Positions 26,989 through 37,017 are shown, counted from the stretch's first letter. The stretch: DNA of 64,000 bases from Paramarasmius palmivorus (GCA_037176845.1 JAYKXP010000085.1:1-64000); one strand, 5' to 3'. Numbers and translations: made by a program. Notes: generated by a model from the letters alone, not told the origin.

Positions 26989-28438
26989 ATGTCTGCTACC
27001 GTAACTCAAACCGTCACTCAGGAATCGCAATCGGTACCTCAGGCTACCCTGACACTTCATCCCGAATCTGGCGAACAAAAGAAAGAGGAAGCGAGCCAAG
27101 AATATCGTTACGCTCATCTATTGCCAGCTTTCTCGCAGGATCGGTATCCCCCTCTGACACCATTCGAACACGTCGACCCAGCTTCCCGTGCTTTGACCCA
27201 TGCCAATCCCCGAGCATTCCTGGATAATGCAACCAGTATCATCGAGTTGACACCAAACCTTGGTACGGAAGTGCATGGTGTTGACCTGCTCAAGCTCGAC
27301 TCTGATGGAAGAGACCAGCTAGCATTGGAGGTGAGTGCCATGGCAATCACCATCTCAAACCTGACTAAGTAACTCTACAGGTAGCTAGAAGGGGTGTCGT
27401 GGTCTTCAGGGATCAGCAAGCATTCATCGACGCTGGTCCTGAGTCATACTTGGAATGGGGAAGACATTTTGGCCGGTACGTTCCTCGTTGACCCGTTGCG
27501 GAATCGCAAATTCAGCCCACTGCCTTTAGACTACACATTCATCCAACCTCCGGACACCCTGCAAACTACCCACAGATTCATCTTGTGTACAAGTACGTTC
27601 CCCGGTCATCTTTCAAGGTCCATAATCTACAACGAACATAAACAGGGACGAGAACAAATCTTTCAACTTCGAGAGAGACGACAGCATCACTACATCACTC
27701 TGGCACTCGGACGTGTCCTACGAGCTGCAGCCTCCAGGACTGACCACATTCTTCCTGCTTGCTCAGCCGAAGACTGGCGGGGATACCCTGTTCACAAGGT
27801 ATACACCTATTATTACATTTCATCATCGATAACGTCTGACTCACCACGACTTCTACAGTCAGGTGTCGACGCTGAAGAAACTGTCGCCCCAATTTGTTGC
27901 ATTCCTTCGCACACTCAAAGCTGTTCACTCCGGAGTTGAGCAAGCAGAATTCTCCCGTGCTGGAAAACGGGGAGGCGTTGTTCGCCGAGAGCCCGTGGAA
28001 CACGTACACCCACTTGTCAGAAGGCATCCAGTGACCGGAGAAGAAGCACTGTACGTCAACAGGCAGTTTACTCGCCGTATCGTTGGTTTGAAGCGCGAGG
28101 AATCAGGTATGTGTAAATATAAGTCAGGGTGTTCTATGAAGCTGATCTTGTCCAACCTCAGAAAACATTCTGAAGTTCCTCTACGACCATATCGACAAAG
28201 GTGTTGATCTTCAGGCCCGTGTTAAGTGGACGCCGAACACTGTTGTACTCTGGGATAACCGAACTACTGCACACGTATGACCCAGACTTTTTCGACGTAC
28301 AACATCAATCTAACTCATTTTTACTAGTCTGCCATTGTCGATTACGGCGAATCGAAAGAACGTCGCCACGGAGCGCGCATTACTCCTCAGGCCGAGAGAC
28401 CGATTCCAGCCCTCGAAGGCCTAGATTTGAACGCGTGA
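26989..28438 (+). CDS. TauD/TfdA-type Fe(II)/2-oxoglutarate-dependent dioxygenase
   Basis: The enzyme oxidises a small substrate using 2-oxoglutarate and O2. Taurine or sulfonates are the classical substrates, but fungal relatives vary. Exons join into a product with ELTPNLGTEVHGVDLLKL, RGVVVFRDQQAF, then SLWHSDVSYELQPPG carrying the HxD iron ligands. The distal His lies in NRTTAHSAIVDYGE, and RHGARITPQAERP includes the Arg expected to bind 2-oxoglutarate. All iron ligands are present, so it should be active. Start ATG at 26989 (MSATVTQ); stop at 28438 after EGLDLNA. Five short introns. The nearby OPT gene might import the substrate, or the enzyme might serve the peptide locus further right; both are guesses. 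Confidence 0.92.
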
Positions 28439-28905
28439 AGGGAAAGCATCTAGACTTAGTAGAAAAATGTACAAAGCATAGAACGTGTATGTCCTCGGAT
28501 ATATCTCGTAAATGTATTTTATAGGTAGGTATCTATGATTGCGGTACTTGTGGCCCGTCAGAGCCTAACGTTCTATCAAGGGATCATCCACGTTTTGATA
28601 CTGACTAGTGCAAGTCGCGGATCGAGAGCGCTAGACATGAGCTGGACCTAGTACCTGTAAACGCAAATCTCGGTACCACGTCCGATACGACACATCTACG
28701 ATCGCATGGGATTTTCCTGGAGAATACCCGGCTATGCGCTAGGTTTCTGCCGGTTCACCCATGGTAGCAAGGTACAATTCACACCTCTAACAAGCTTCCA
28801 AAATTCCGTATCAATCAATCTGACTACCGTTCAAATAACGCGAGAATACAATAATTAAAGTCCCAGGCATAGCAACATAGAGGGGTATCTCCACACAAAA
28901 AACCC
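28439..28905. other. Intergenic region with convergent 3' ends
   Basis: The gap of 467 bases holds the 3' flanks of the dioxygenase and the membrane-protein gene. No gene or repeat was recognised. Confidence 0.55.
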
Positions 28906-30145
28906 TTACACCAAACTGGTTGTTTTCCCCATCGAGCCCGAGGGTACAGAGGAGGAAGTAGTTGCCTCACTATCCGTAGGGCAGGATCGAGTCAAATTCA
29001 AATCCAACGTTGCATCCACTTTTTCGGTACTCTCGTCGCCAACATTGAACGTCATGTGGGTCGAGGTCAGGTTCTGAGTCACCTCTTTCGACCAGGCTTT
29101 CCCCATCGCGACTCGAAGAATGATGAGTTGAGGTGAAATGGCCTAGATTCCCGAATGCTTGGATGAACGAATGAACGCAGTAAAAGGTGCGTGGTTACTT
29201 ACGCAAAAGTCACCCCAAACCTGAACGAAAGCGATGGAGGTACTGCTATGCTGCGCATAGGTAATGACGTAGAGTATACCGAGGACCGTGAACGGTGCGG
29301 CAGACTCTATCATTATCGCAACGATACTTGTGTACATTGTCGCGTGCTCTGGGCCGAGGAGCGTCCTCATTTGGTTCCGAACTGCCAGGAGGCGTGCACA
29401 TATAAGTAGCGTTACGATAATGTTAACGCTCAACGTGAGTGCCACATATGGCACACCAAAGTCCACGGCATTGCCTCTGAAGAAGTTTGCACCGGGCAGG
29501 GCACTCTCGTAGATGAGGAGAATCGACATGGCTGTATAGTAGGCTTGACGTCAGCGAGAGGATGCGTAGGCTGTGATGAATACTGGAGATAGCGTACAGA
29601 AAGCCCCGAAGAAGAGGAGAATAGGGAATGCAACCACTTTCCATGAGGAGGCCCATATCACGTAGCTGCGGTAGATCTAAGAGCGTTAAAGGGTTAGGAT
29701 CAGCCAGCGGGGAGAGTGTGTGGAAACTGGGCCCACCAGAAGTGCGTCCGATAGGAAATTCATAGCAACCCCCGCAGTAGTGCCAAGGGTGTTCACTGGG
29801 TCAGAAATATGTTCTTCAATGTAAATGGCAGGTCCGCCTTCCACTTCTCGGTGATCGATCCATGCAAACTGGCCGAACACAGCATTGCACGAAAGCGCTA
29901 TGGTCCACAACAGGAGTAAAACTATGCTATAGCCGATGTAAAACTTTGACGCCGATTTAGCTCCATATTGTGGGCGAGACAGGAAATGGCATGTAAGAGC
30001 GAAAATGACGAGGTGAATACCTGGGAACTCATTTAGCTTGTCAGGATTCCATCATGCTCGTATGCACAGACATACCATATAGTATCCCCGTAAACTGGCC
30101 TCCGATGTAAAATGAGCGTTCAAACGTGAGGTCAATGCTACTCAT
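28906..30145 (-). CDS. Seven-helix membrane protein, DUF6533-like family of Agaricomycetes
   Basis: Five exons join in frame from MSSIDLTFERSFYIGG to the tail SGSMGKTTSLV. Hydrophobic helices are seen in order: GQFTGILYGIHLVIFAL, YIGYSIVLLLLWTIAL, VAMNFLSDALLV, VVAFPILLFFGAF, VPYVALTLSVNIIVTLLICARLL, ESAAPFTVLGILYVI and a last one near SSTSIAFVQVWGDF. The pattern with YRSYVIW between helices is typical of a large agaricomycete family of unknown function with a GPCR-like layout. The C-terminal tail is polar and Thr/Ser-rich. It lies next to the peptide locus, but nothing in it shows a role there. Confidence 0.72.
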
Positions 30146-30546
30146 CCCTGTGGGGGCGTTGTCGTCTGGTAGGGGTCAGGAAGAAAGAGGGGACATCGTC
30201 CCCACGTCAAGGCCCAACTTTCTACAAGGAGAGCGCTCGGATTTCGCCAGCTTTCCATCACACTCCTATAGTAAGAAGCAAGCGAAATCAGTAAAAGAAC
30301 TGTTCGGCTTCAAGACGGCGTGGGCCAGAAGAGACGGAATCTGTGATATGAGCCATTCAGCATGCATCATTGAGGTTGATCAACTGTCAATCCCGAGGAA
30401 CAATCCCTGGGCGAAGGTCACTCCACCTCTAACAAGTATCGAATTCCCATTGGCCCTTTCTTGAACTCTTGAGTTTCTCCAAGTTCCGCAATTGAGAGGT
30501 ACAAAAGGCACGGTTTGAGAATTAGAGTGTCCCACACTAATCCGCG
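30146..30546. other. Divergent intergenic region
   Basis: The 401 bases between the membrane-protein start and the GNAT start hold their promoters. One plus-strand open frame of about 110 codons has no motif and is not called. Confidence 0.5.
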
Positions 30547-31644
30547 ATGTCTACGGAGAGGATCATTGAACTGGACAAGGATGCGCCTAGTATGAAGTCA
30601 TCCCCCTCTACCTCCCTACTGATGCCAGACAGGCTACATGCCTAGTTACTCAGCTCCGGGAGGCCGCCAGCGTGTGCGCAGGTGCGTACGATAAAGGTAA
30701 CTCGGTCAGGATACCGCCTCCGAGACTGGGATGATTATTGTTTTGGTAGACGATCCTGGTCTTCGAAGCCTCATTGGAGGTGATTCAAGCGTAATGGAAT
30801 CGGTATTCCTGGCCACTATAGGCGCTGCAAGTATCGGGGGGCATATCTATGCGGCTGTCAACGAGGATGCGAAAATGGTTGGCGTCGCAGTATGGTGGGG
30901 GCCGGGAGAGAACCCTTCCCGAATTACGTGAGTTCGGGTTTGGGCGCTCAGCGCTGTTCTCCGGCGCTACTTACATACGTATACTACGATCTATCCTCTT
31001 CCTCAGCGACGAACACCGGCAGCAAGGCATCCCCGATGTCCAGGATTTATTGACTCCCGAGACGTTACAGTGGTACAAGGACACCGTGAGCTCCGCATAA
31101 CTCCAAGCACCGCAAAACTGATCAATAAACCTTTTAGTATCAACCTGAATTAGCTTCTTTCACAGACCAATATTTGGGACCAAACGTCAGTCTCAGGCTT
31201 TTCAGCTGCTAGAGAGTGTCTTCAAACATCTAGGTATAGGGCAAGTCCAAAACTTGGTGGCTCAACCTGATTGCTGTGGGACCTAGCTTTCAGAGGCGTG
31301 GTATAGGCACGCGTCTTATCAGAGAAGTACAAGGCAAGGCAAGTTTCAGGTTGTACATAATCTGGTACGATTGACCCTGATCTCATGTCTTCTTAGGCCG
31401 GGGACTGTGGGATTGGCCTCTGCGCTACGAACAGCCTTAATGTATGTTTGACAACACCTTAGACTCACAGGCAATCTCAAGCCTGACGGATCCGTCGTAT
31501 TGACAGGCGTCAATTTATCAGGCTATGAAACTCACTATGGTCGGAAAGACCAGCATGGGAGGTCGTTTCGGCGAGTTTCCCGTCTACCTCTTTTCATCGC
31601 GCTGCAGTAATCATCCATCGGAAATCGAGGGGCATTTGTATTAA
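30547..31644 (+). CDS. GNAT-family N-acetyltransferase beside the peptide locus
   Basis: GNAT enzymes move an acetyl group from acetyl-CoA to an amine. Exon 1 (30547-30589) gives MSTERIIELDKDAP and splices to 30646, giving ITQLREAASVCAGAYDKDDP. The product continues LRSLIGGD, GHIYAAVNEDAKMVGVAVWWGPGE, then across a 78-base intron (to about 31006) to TDEHRQQGIPDV and LTPETLQWYKDT. The acetyl-CoA-binding motif is clear: WWLNLIAVGPSFQRRGIGTRL. A GC-AG intron (31339-31396) precedes AGDCGIGLCATNSLN. The favoured last exon reads TSMGGRFGEFPVYLFSSR and stops at 31644. The penultimate junction is the weakest part; reading straight on would instead stop at 31610. The gene is convergent with the UstYa-like gene and overlaps its stop by four bases. 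Acetylation of a peptide amine is a reasonable but unproven role. Confidence 0.77.
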
Positions 31645-32579
31645 AGCCTAGTACTAGAGTATCGGAGGGGAGCATTCTCTAAATCGTCATCTATGAAAAT
31701 AGACATGTCTTGCTGGTGGTCCAAGAAGTGATCCCTAGCCCAGTCTCGGATTCTGTCAAAATTGCGGCATGTGTGAATAACATCACTTCGCTCCTTCGCG
31801 GCTTTGGACCTTTCAGACCACTGCCACACGATGGGCGTAATGTCAGCCGAACACATCAAAGATTGGCGTAGGCTGGATATGCAGTGCCGCATATGAGGGG
31901 TGTGAATGCCTTCGGGAGTGACGGGATAGTATTCCGGATACATGGCTTTGCGCATCTCATTCTGGAATATTGAGTCAGGGTCAGGACACGCACATACTGT
32001 CAAACGCGTTCTTACCAAGCAATGAAGTTGATGAAATACATCGAGCGCTATCATGTACTGTCCGTCTGAGTCTAAGACAGGATACGTCTTGTTGGGAATG
32101 AGCGCTGCTTGATCCCGCGGCACTTGGTTGTAGGCATCTAGATATTCTTGATGAGAATGTTGTGTTACAAAGAGACAGTTTGATACGTACACTCGTACAA
32201 ACTGAGCCATGCAGCGTCAACCTCCTTAGAAGGCTCCCGGTCATAGATAGGAATATCAGATCCGAACGCGCTATGGAACTTCACGATCGTATATTCGACG
32301 GCTTCCTGCGCAGGAGCTGGAATAATAATGGGCAGAAGTTAGCGATGTATCGTTAAGACAGTAGAAACGCGCACAGTACAGGGCCAGAGATGTCCGAGGG
32401 TGTCCGGTATAGATATCCGCACGCGACACTAGCCATGCTATAGCCGATACGCCGTTCATAAGAAGAGAAACTATGAGAACGAGTAGCAAGGAACGAGAAA
32501 AACGCGTCGGCTGTGGCGAGACGAGTTCATCTCCCTTCTCCTGTGGTAGGGGAGTGTATGCAACATCGGTACTTCGCAT
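31641..32579 (-). CDS. DUF3328/UstYa-family oxidase
   Basis: UstYa-family proteins carry out oxidative cyclisation in fungal RiPP pathways such as ustiloxin, phomopsin and asperipin. Four exons (32375-32579, 32191-32316, 32016-32137, 31641-31961) sum to 774 bases, encoding 257 residues, the usual length. A short cytosolic N-terminus ends in one membrane helix (LLLVLIVSLLMNGVSAIAWLV). Then come the family block LYSPAQEAVEYTIVKFHSAF and EVDAAWLSLYE. Both diagnostic motifs are intact: HQLHC (in MIALDVFHQLHCL) and HMRHC (in GIHTPHMRHCISSLRQSLMC). The third splice acceptor at 32137 was chosen because the nearer AG creates a stop or breaks frame. This gene and the kexin-type repeat precursor at 34281 lie within 2 kb of each other, the classical dikaritin pairing. 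Confidence 0.92.
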
Positions 32580-32697
32580 CTTGGAAAGAGTATCAGTGGG
32601 ATGTTCAAGGGCCGCTGGCTAGCCCTCTTCATATAATGTAAAAGTTGATGATAGTTCAAACCGGGCCTGACGGCGAGACAAACACGAGTTCATGTCA

Positions 32698-33475
32698 TCA
32701 ATCAACTAGGTTCCTTGGGTAGATCTGCCTGGGGTATAGCCTTGTCAGTGTTGCTTGAACGTACGTGGACGGGTCTTCAGGAGCGCTCTGGAATACCTCA
32801 AAAGGAAGTCGTATAATAGTGCCGAGATTCAATCCGGAACGACCTGAACGTTCAAGCGAGTAATGTTGAGCCGTTGACCGAGGACTGCCCAGTGTAACTG
32901 AGCTTGCTTGGGACATGGAATTGCTGTGTCTTGACAACCAGACAGTCGTATCAAATATCACGAGAGTGACGGCTGAGGGGAGAGGTTGCCTCGGTCCCGT
33001 AGAATCGGCCATAGAATGAAGGTGCAGTATGTTGAGTTCAGACCGCGTTTTGCATCGCCGTTTCCGAAATAACCTTTGTATTTCTGTCAAAGACTGCTGT
33101 AAGTAATACAGGTCAGAATCTGATTTCTTTTCACCAGTATAGTTTAGGGCATACCAGCACCCCATCCTGCCAGCGAATTCAATTTCCACGAATGGTACCG
33201 GATCCGAGAGCTTTCTCCGATACGTCCCTCGCACCCAGAGAAAAATCTCGACTGTGCAGCCCTAGATGATAGATGTCTAGTAGTCGTCCACCTAGGCAGA
33301 AATTAACAAAAAATCTTGCAGGAATCTTGAGTTTGGTGGTGGTCTGATAGAAAGATATGACGTGAGAAATTTCTTCTGCAGCCCTTAAACGTAAGCCTCT
33401 TGCAACTTGTCTTCTTCCCCAACACCGCGCACAGACTTCGAATGCTTCCGGTACCTCAGCTGAGGCTTCATTCAT
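32698..33475 (-). CDS. Unrecognised protein between the UstYa-like gene and the precursor
   Basis: I do not recognise this protein. Two exons join across an intron at about 33250-33292: the first encodes MNEASAEVPEAFEVCARCWG and KLKIPARFFVNFCL; the second continues VEIFLWVRGTYRRKLSDP, PFVEIEFAGRMGCWYAL and ends LYPRQIYPRNLVD. The splice restores a single open frame of about 245 codons, which supports a real gene. The start at 33475 is the first ATG in frame, and a further upstream exon is possible. No signal peptide, membrane helix, metal motif or nucleotide-binding motif is clear; Cys residues cluster near the start. Its 5' end is divergent from the precursor gene, so the two may share control. 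It could be a lineage-specific tailoring protein, or unrelated. Confidence 0.55.
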
Positions 33476-34280
33476 GCATCTGGGCCGGCCTCCAAACTGT
33501 GAGATCTTGACAAGGACCCTCACTTCGGCAGCAGTAGCACTTGGAGTTCCCGCCGTGAACAGGCAACGGCAGTGTTACGGTAGTGCCTGTCTCTCCAAGA
33601 GCAAGAGCTCCTTCAAACGAGGATCACTCTGAGCAAAATCGCCACCTATATGGATCGCTCTTTGACGTTGAATGAACAGCGCGCCGTCTGCCACATCTAG
33701 GGACAGTATCCAACATCATCAAGTCGGTATTCCACCCTTTCCGATTCGAGTTAAGCCAAGCAAGGCGTGTACCGCTCCTTCTTTTGAAAATTTTCAATAC
33801 TTCTCTCAAGCTTCCCGTGGTAAACGAACCCGCATCATGACTGTCGACTTCCCGCCAGCCGTTCAAGGAAGTTGACGCTGACTATCATACGATCTATCCC
33901 GTCAACTGTAAACGTTGACCCGTGGCTGTTGCATGTCTAATTTCCGATAACTCCTACGGACAGACGCTTTTTGGTAACTTTTTTCCGGAAACTGAATTAA
34001 ATCTTGGAGCTCGACTTATCTGGGTGCCTTCAGGTCGCATCAATCGCAGTCAAACTGTTCAAATGGAGCCTTCATCAACATCTACTCTGCTAATACACAA
34101 AGCAGTTATCTTACGGGGTTGCACCGCTCCAAGGAAAAAGATCTGGAATCTATTCGTGGGTAAGACAACATACGTGCCAATTTTCAGCTCGAGAAAGGTA
34201 TTTAAGCTGGGGTGTATCTCTGGAACCCTCAACAAACAGTCACTCCCAGGTTTCCTCGAGCCGTTCAAATATTCTCTGAA
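33476..34280. promoter_or_regulatory. Divergent region upstream of the RiPP precursor
   Basis: An 805-base gap between the unrecognised gene and the precursor start. A TATA-like TATTTAA lies at 34199-34205, about 75-80 bases before the precursor ATG. Open frames in the gap have no motifs. One plus-strand frame that runs into exon 1 is out of frame with the signal peptide and is treated as chance. Confidence 0.45.
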
Positions 34281-35552
34281 ATGCTCTTCTCTCTCGTCTT
34301 CATTGCCTTGGCTTGCGGCCGCAATAGCGTGCTCGCCTTACCTGTCGCTGGAGGTAAGTACCCCCGACCGACGCCGCATTCTAATGCTCATTAGCCTCCA
34401 CAGAGACATCTTTAGCATCTCGACAAGATACTGTCGACCCCAACCCAATCTTTGCGAGTCATGCATGGGAAAATAGGTATGTATCTCGGGGAAATCCTGA
34501 TATGTGCGTCATGTTTGACGACTCATTCTACGACGTACAGGAAAAGACAGACGGGTATGTTGCTCCAACGTTGTTGATGACATCGATCATCGACTCAATA
34601 ATCATTCAAACTATCGGTGATACATTAGAGGAAACAAAGTGAGTCTTCATTATTTCCGTCATCTTGTGGCGGCCCATTGATATATCGCATATGTATAGCA
34701 AAAAGGGATTGAGTAAGTGTCACCCTCGGCCAACTGAACACCATATCGACTCAACTGAATACAGGCGAACTCATATTTGCGAAAGTTGCTTGGGAGGATG
34801 ATTCGTTAGTCATCTTCTTCGATTTTTTGCTGAAGTCTCATAGACTTCCCCCTTTAGAAAACGCAAACGTGATGAGACTGTCGACGAGGCAGGGTTAGTC
34901 TCTTTCTCCCTTGGTCTCGACCCTTTACTGACATGGAAGGCTTCTTGATCACTAGCAAGACCTTGGGTACGTTCCATGCTTGCTTTCCCGTACTCAACTC
35001 GGAGTCTTACGACCGTACAGGTGAACGTATATTTGCAAAGGTTGCCTGGGAAGGAGACGCGTAAGATACCGATTCAAAATTCTAGCTACTACTAGGGCAA
35101 GCATTGATCTCGTTGGTTATAGACGAAGGCGTGCAGATATCTTTGCCAAGACAGCCTGGGAGGATGCGTAAGTACTAAAACGACTCTTCATGCCTCGTCC
35201 TTACTCTGTATACGAAGACCCAAACGCCGGGACATTTTTGCAGAAACTGCCTGGGAGGATGTGTAAGTTATAGCGGCAACTTCGCATCTCTTACGAGACT
35301 AATTCTTCTTTTATTTATTTGCAGTGAGCGCAAACGCAGGGACATCTTTGCAGAGACAGCTTGGGAGGACGCGTGAGCTATTTCCGATGACTGTTTAGCT
35401 GATAAGATTGACTGTTGATTTCTCTGTAGCCGTAAACGAGATGACAGCGGCGGTAAGTGAAAATTTTGTGAAACGACCCTCAAACAAATACTGATGGTCC
35501 TGCCAAAGGTGATCCAATCTTTGCAGTCACTGCCTGGGACGTAGAAAAATAG
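34281..35552 (+). CDS. Multi-core RiPP precursor with kexin-type sites (dikaritin-like), 14 exons
   Basis: Fourteen exons sum to 516 bases, encoding 171 residues: 34281-34353, 34404-34476, 34541-34554, 34629-34638, 34699-34712, 34765-34804, 34858-34893, 34956-34966, 35021-35060, 35123-35167, 35218-35262, 35325-35372, 35430-35452, 35509-35552. The first exon is a signal peptide (MLFSLVFIALACGRNSVLAL). Seven related cores follow: PIFASHAWEN, LIFAKVAWEDD, RIFAKVAWEGD, DIFAKTAWEDA, DIFAETAWEDV, DIFAETAWEDA, PIFAVTAWDVE. Basic pairs (KR, KRKR, RRR, KRR, RKRR, RKR) separate most of them, as in kexin-processed precursors; the second core is preceded only by KK. Frame is kept across all 13 introns, which would be very unlikely by chance. 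The microexons between 34541 and 34966 are the least certain part. The neighbouring UstYa-like oxidase suggests side-chain cyclisation of the released peptides. The final product is unknown. Confidence 0.85.
35123..35372 (+). repeat. Three tandem core-encoding exons of symmetric phase
   Basis: Exons 10, 11 and 12 are 45, 45 and 48 bases, each a multiple of three, each entered and left in phase 2, and each coding basic residues followed by D-IFA-[KE]-TAWED. They are separated by introns of 50 and 62 bases. The similarity of the exons, with diverged introns, points to duplication of an exon-plus-intron unit that keeps the frame. Confidence 0.85.
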
Positions 35553-35726
35553 ATTTCTTCTGGGATACAAGGGAATGGACAAGCTCCTGGGCTAATATAT
35601 GACATACTTGTAGTCAAACAACTAATTAGAATGCTGTGGCTATCTTTCTCCAAAGCGTCCATAAAATGTCCGTTTCTGTATTGTGACAAACAAACCAAGT
35701 CCTAATAATATAATGCAGTACCTTCT

Positions 35727-36752
35727 CTACTCGTTCGGATTTGTCTTCCCAGCCTGTCCCAGAAATCAGCGAAGTAGAGAACGGGTAAGGAATAGCTTAC
35801 CTGATGGTCGCCTCCCCGATCGCGACCTTCTCCACATCCGCATAGTATCTCGTGCCACCACCGCACCTCCTTCTCTTCTTGTACTGCTTCCCCTTCAGGG
35901 TATAAGGTAGGAGCAGGTATGCTGTGCGGCGGTTCGTCGATCGGGGGTGGGGTACGTGGAGGCGGTAGACCTAAAGGTTGTGGTGGAGGGGCTTTACCCG
36001 TAAAGGAGGAAGTAGCTTGCAACGTCGGTCGCTCCGAGGTAGATCCACTAGAGTTTTGGGATACAGGTGGAGGTTCTGTAGTTGGACTCATCACAGCGGC
36101 AGACTGATGAGAGTCGGCGAATGGGGATAGTAAAGGTTCAGGAGGATTCGCAAAAGGGTTTCTCGGGTCGTTTTCAGTAATCGTTTCTGGTGTAGCTGGA
36201 CTTGGCGGTGTGATAGTCGTACTCTGCCGAGGTGAGAGACCCGGGGACTGCACCATGTTGTCCAAGGGTAAATGGTCCACAGAGTCCTGGGATTGTAATG
36301 CAGTATGGTTTCCACCAAGAGCGCGATGTCGGGATTGGCTGGGACCTCTCCAGAGTAAGCTTGCTCGTCTACCAACCTCGGAGGCAATAGAAGAGGTATT
36401 TGAGGTGCTGGTAAATGATTCACGAGCAGCTTTTCGCCGTAAGCGTTCTGTGACCTCCCACTGACGGAGATTCTGAAAAGGCACATTGCAGCGTGAGGCC
36501 CGTTTCTCGCTGTATTTTTGCATAACTCACCTCTTCTATTCTGCGAGTCTCTGCCGTCTCATCATTTCCTGGCGGGTACGCAGGCGATTCTGCCGTATCC
36601 TGGTCATCATCTGAAAATGCTTCCCTCTGCTTTCCCTTGCTCGCAGCAGACAGTCGCCTTGGTTCATCATCATCATCATCATAGTGGTCGGCAACGTCTC
36701 TGTCTTCAACTGGCGGGTGACGGTCTGTAGGGGACATGGACTTGGAGGACAT
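35727..36752 (-). CDS. Disordered Pro/Ser-rich protein with a conserved-looking Cys-Trp C-terminus
   Basis: I do not recognise a function. Three exons join into about 300 residues: an acidic start (MSSKSMSPTDRHPP; HYDDDDDEPRRL), a helical basic block (NLRQWEVTERLRRKAARESF), a long Pro/Thr/Ser-rich disordered section, and a compact end RWWHEILCGCGEGRDRGGDHQ. A short last exon adds AGKTNPNE before the stop at 35727. The WW..LCGCGEG motif looks like the functional part; I infer this from its contrast with the rest. Its start at 36752 is clear. It is convergent with the precursor gene, 174 bases away, and shows no link to peptide production. Confidence 0.7.
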
Positions 36753-37017
36753 TGTTTGGCGTCGACGACGTCAGGGCCAAGAGCTGGTTGGAAAACGTGA
36801 TCTTACATAATATTGGGCGCTAACCACCCTTGGCAACAGCAGTACATGCACACGAAGGAAGCAAGTACTATCGTGTCAAATTACCCAAGAAGAGCATCTT
36901 ACCAAGGTAAGTTCAGAGTTGAGATACACTATGTACAAGATGGAATGCCGTCAGCCTACTTGAGGGCCTGCATTCTAGCGCTCAAGAGTAAAGAAGCCGC
37001 GGCTGACGGTCCGAGCT

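Noticed and set aside
30901..31010. Apparent +1 frameshift in the GNAT gene near 30911
   Set aside because: A canonical intron from about 30929 to 31006 restores the frame and gives TDEHRQQG followed by the expected helical block, so no frameshift is needed.
33922..34476. Plus-strand frame of 184 codons overlapping the precursor start
   Set aside because: It has no domain, is in a different frame from the signal peptide, and ignores clear splice sites. The precursor model explains the region better.
35123..35372. Reading the regularly spaced exon/intron repeats as a CRISPR-like or satellite array
   Set aside because: The conserved units code a repeated peptide bounded by GT/AG sites, the spacers are introns of differing length, and the organism is a eukaryote.
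36091..36486. Minus-strand frame of 131 codons inside the disordered-protein gene
   Set aside because: It is an out-of-frame shadow of the Pro/Ser-rich coding exon.
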